Assembly: GCA_024280875.1 (NCBI GenBank)
Contig: JAJRPH010000045.1
Coordinates: 1-8,919 of the forward strand
Length of the DNA: 8,919 nt
Origin: Deltaproteobacteria bacterium
GTDB lineage: Bacteria > Desulfobacterota > Desulfobacteria > Desulfobacterales > Desulfosalsimonadaceae
Reading direction: 5' to 3'
Both the position numbers and the translations under genes were made by a program. Shown piece by piece: positions 6,722 through 8,919 of this stretch (its first letter is position 1; every line of letters begins with the position of its first letter). The notes below the pieces were generated by a model. That model was given only the letters and a program-made list of their open reading frames with translations. It did not search any database and was not told the origin of the DNA.

Positions 6722-7648
6722 TCAGTTATTACGATAATTAATTAATTCATTCTTCCATTCTCTGAGTTTTCTCCTAGGCTTACGAATAATAAGCTTAAAT
6801 ATGTCATAATAAAATGACAGAATTGCCATTACAGCTTGTTTATTAAACCGGTAATCGTAATATTTATTAGCCTTTTTCCATATATCAATCCAAACGGAAT
6901 AATGCTCTATAATCCTGTATGGACGCTGCATTTCAGGAAGTCCGGTCCTTGAAAGCCCTTTTCCGGTGATCCGATAAACAGCCATTGGTTCAGCGATAAA
7001 ATAAAAATCGCCATGCTTTCCCAACAGAAAAGGAAACGCTAAATCTCCATACATAACTTTCTCAAACCAGTCCGGGAAAAAATGTTCATCAATAATGTTC
7101 CTGAACATAATTGTTTTAAGCTGTATTATAACTTTTCTATCAAAAATATCCCCTACAGATGTTATTGTTTTTAAGTTATAATTTACTTTTGAAAGACTGA
7201 AAGAATTGCCATTTAATTCGTTCTTACTCCAATACCCATGGTGGCAGGCTACTATATCATTATATTTATCCAGGATATCAACCTGCTTTTGTAATTTTAA
7301 GGGATCTGTCCAATAATCATCACCCGGTACATTTGCGATATACTTGCCCCTGGCGTTTTTTAGGTTGTTCATAAAATTCCTGCGCCCGGTGGGACGGCCA
7401 TTTATACAAATAACATTTTCACGGGTGTTTAAAGATAACCGGATAATATCCGGATATTTTTTGGCATATTCCATACAGATTTCCCGTGTTCCGTCAGTCG
7501 ATCCATCTTCTCCAAGGACAATTTCAAAGAAAAATTTTGTTTTCTGCATCAAAATGCTGTCCAAACACTCGCGAATATAGGGCGAATGCTGATATGTCTG
7601 CACAGTAACCGAGACCAGGGGATTATCTTTTTTAACCGGATTATACAT
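6722..7648 (-). CDS. Family 2 glycosyltransferase (GT-A fold)
   Basis: A complete 308-residue GT2 enzyme that transfers a sugar from a nucleotide donor, inverting the anomer. The nucleotide-binding start is PLVSVTVQTYQHSPYIRECLDS (10-31). GEDGSTDGT at 46-54 supplies the first acidic residues, and PGDDYW at 108-113 holds the metal-binding DXD-like pair Asp110/Asp111, followed by DPLKLQKQVD. A later acidic segment, GDLAFPFLL at 191-199, and YRITGKGLS at 215-223 lie in the acceptor half. The C-terminus (about 270-308) is hydrophobic then very basic (RKPRRKLREWK), suiting peripheral contact with the inner membrane and its lipid-linked acceptor. Donor and acceptor sugars cannot be told from the sequence. 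The gene is notably AT-rich compared with the aminotransferase genes and has only a weak ribosome site. It follows the ABC exporter gene by 35 bases. Confidence 0.93.
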   Translation of the reverse strand: MYNPVKKDNPLVSVTVQTYQHSPYIRECLDSILMQKTKFFFEIVLGEDGSTDGTREICMEYAKKYPDIIRLSLNTRENVICINGRPTGRRNFMNNLKNARGKYIANVPGDDYWTDPLKLQKQVDILDKYNDIVACHHGYWSKNELNGNSFSLSKVNYNLKTITSVGDIFDRKVIIQLKTIMFRNIIDEHFFPDWFEKVMYGDLAFPFLLGKHGDFYFIAEPMAVYRITGKGLSRTGLPEMQRPYRIIEHYSVWIDIWKKANKYYDYRFNKQAVMAILSFYYDIFKLIIRKPRRKLREWKNELINYRNN

Positions 7649-7683
7649 TTTAATATTATCTAAAATTTTCTCTCAATTAAAAA

Positions 7684-8919
7684 TTAAGTACCTGAAACAG
7701 CCTTTATCTTTTCCATATTCTGCTTATAACAAGGCAAAATATCAGCAGGTTTTCCTGTTTGTTTTACCCGGCCGTTTTCCAGCCAGATAATTTCATCACA
7801 ATCCTCAACTGTGCTTAACCGGTGCGCGATAATGATCAATGTCTGTTTGCCTTTAAAACTGTAAATCGTATTCTGTATTGCCTTTTCACTCTGGGTATCC
7901 AGTGAACTGGTGGCTTCATCAAAAATCAAAACTTCCGGGTTATTATACAATGCCCTGGCAATGGCAACCCGCTGGCACTGTCCGCCGGAAAGTTTCACGC
8001 CCCGCTCGCCGATTTGAGTTTCAATGCCGTTTGGCAAGGATTCAAGCAGTTCTTTCATTGCCGACATGTTACAACATTCCAATACCCGATTTTTATCAAT
8101 TTCATTGCCTTTAAATCCAAAAGCGATATTTTCAGCAAGTGAGCCATCACATATATACGGCGATTGAGAAACATATCCGATCATCTGCCGCCAGGCATTC
8201 AGGTTTGAATCATTAATTGCATGAGCATCCACTGTTATTTCTCCGGCACCCGGCTTTAACAGGCCGATCAGCAGGTCAACAAGCGTGCTTTTTCCGGTCC
8301 CGGATATACCGACAATCCCGATTGATGATGCCCGTGGAATTTTTAAATTAATATCATTTAAAACATTTTCTTTAGATCCGCTATACTGAAATGCCACATT
8401 ATGAAAGCACAATTCATGTTTAAAACGCAGTTTTTCATTATCAGGGTGGGATTGATCAACTTCTGATCTGGATAATCCGATTTCATCTAAATAATTCAAG
8501 GAATTATTAACATAAGGGATTATGATCCGCATTTGGGACAGACTGTTTAAAATTCTGCTGACAGCAGGAAGTATCCGCCACGCGACCACCGCCATCAACG
8601 CTATGGTTCCGGTGGCATGAAGTGTTGAGGAAGAAAAAAATATATACAAAACACATACTGCGACTGCCAGCAGTAAAAAACCGACAATTTCCATAATCCA
8701 TTTGGGGATTTGCGCTAATGGCTGTTGTATGGCCATTTTTCTGGCCTCAAAATAGATTTCATCGTTAAAATTTTCTAAAAAACTTTTTTCTCTACCATAA
8801 ATTTTGGTATCTTTGATGCCGTGTATGGATTTATGTATCTGGCGATTAAGTGATATTCGGATATCTTTAATTTGAATTGCGTTTTTATCCAGTTTTCTCT
8901 TTAGCTGAAAAAAAATAAG
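7684..8919 (-). CDS. ABC exporter, fused membrane and ATPase domains (5' end outside window); PglK/MsbA-like flippase
   Basis: The C-terminal 411 residues of an ABC half-transporter. The frame is open to the window edge, so the Met at 8736 is internal: the 61 codons before it (for example HGIKDTKIYGREKSFLENF) are typical exporter sequence. Numbering from the first visible residue, two hydrophobic segments lie near 75-95 and 103-124, then the ATPase domain: Walker A GISGTGKST 204-212, Q-loop Gln252, signature LSGGQ 310-314, Walker B VLIFDE 330-335, D-loop SSLD 338-341, and H-loop His366. All catalytic residues are present. The segment between the last membrane helix and the ATPase (FRILPAVSRILNSL-like, here WRILPAVSRILNSL) resembles PglK-type lipid-linked oligosaccharide flippases. 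In this locus it most likely flips the assembled glycan unit across the inner membrane. MsbA-like lipid or peptide export is the alternative. Confidence 0.93.
   Translation of the reverse strand, partial: LIFFQLKRKLDKNAIQIKDIRISLNRQIHKSIHGIKDTKIYGREKSFLENFNDEIYFEARKMAIQQPLAQIPKWIMEIVGFLLLAVAVCVLYIFFSSSTLHATGTIALMAVVAWRILPAVSRILNSLSQMRIIIPYVNNSLNYLDEIGLSRSEVDQSHPDNEKLRFKHELCFHNVAFQYSGSKENVLNDINLKIPRASSIGIVGISGTGKSTLVDLLIGLLKPGAGEITVDAHAINDSNLNAWRQMIGYVSQSPYICDGSLAENIAFGFKGNEIDKNRVLECCNMSAMKELLESLPNGIETQIGERGVKLSGGQCQRVAIARALYNNPEVLIFDEATSSLDTQSEKAIQNTIYSFKGKQTLIIIAHRLSTVEDCDEIIWLENGRVKQTGKPADILPCYKQNMEKIKAVSGT

Noticed and set aside
7684..8736. ATG at 8736 as the start of the ABC transporter
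   Set aside because: The frame continues upstream without a stop to 8919 with typical exporter sequence, and a protein starting at 8736 would lack most of the membrane domain.

Overview
All genes in this window lie on the minus strand, so transcription runs from the high-numbered end to the low-numbered end. The window is part of a surface-glycan (O-antigen, capsule or exopolysaccharide type) biosynthesis locus. It carries an ABC polysaccharide/lipid-linked oligosaccharide exporter, a family 2 glycosyltransferase, two PAPS-type sulfotransferases, two DegT/DnrJ/EryC1-type sugar aminotransferases, a WbqC-family protein and two SAM-dependent methyltransferases. There are no RNA genes, CRISPR arrays, transposases or phage genes. 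No stretch longer than about 120 bases lacks a gene.

Layout in transcription order: (1) 8919-7684, ABC transporter, its 5' part cut off by the window edge; (2) 7648-6722, GT2 glycosyltransferase; (3) 6627-5635, sulfotransferase 1; (4) a perfect 23-bp inverted repeat at 5580-5629; (5) 5518-90, six tightly packed genes: methyltransferase 1, sulfotransferase 2, aminotransferase A, aminotransferase B, WbqC-like protein and methyltransferase 2. Four of the five junctions in block 5 are 4-base ATGA stop/start overlaps and the fifth is a 6-base gap, so this block looks like one translationally coupled unit. The genes before the inverted repeat are spaced by 35, 94 and 116 bases. After methyltransferase 2, a reading frame with a strongly hydrophobic start (73 to 1) may be the first codons of a membrane protein that runs off the window.

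How the genes could work together (inference): the aminotransferases would make an amino-deoxy sugar nucleotide from a 4-keto (or 3-keto) precursor. The WbqC-like protein, commonly found beside such genes, would act on the same sugar. The GT2 enzyme would add a sugar to the lipid-linked repeat unit, the ABC protein would flip it across the inner membrane, and the methyltransferases and sulfotransferases would decorate it. The keto-sugar synthesis genes (nucleotidyltransferase, dehydratase) and a polymerase or ligase are not in view.

Organism: a bacterium of moderate to low GC, probably Gram-negative. Composition is uneven, with the glycosyltransferase gene much AT-richer than the aminotransferase pair. 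Sulfated-glycan loci and palindromes with TCGTAAAAAGC-type ends suggest an environmental Desulfobacterota-like lineage, but nothing in the window proves this.
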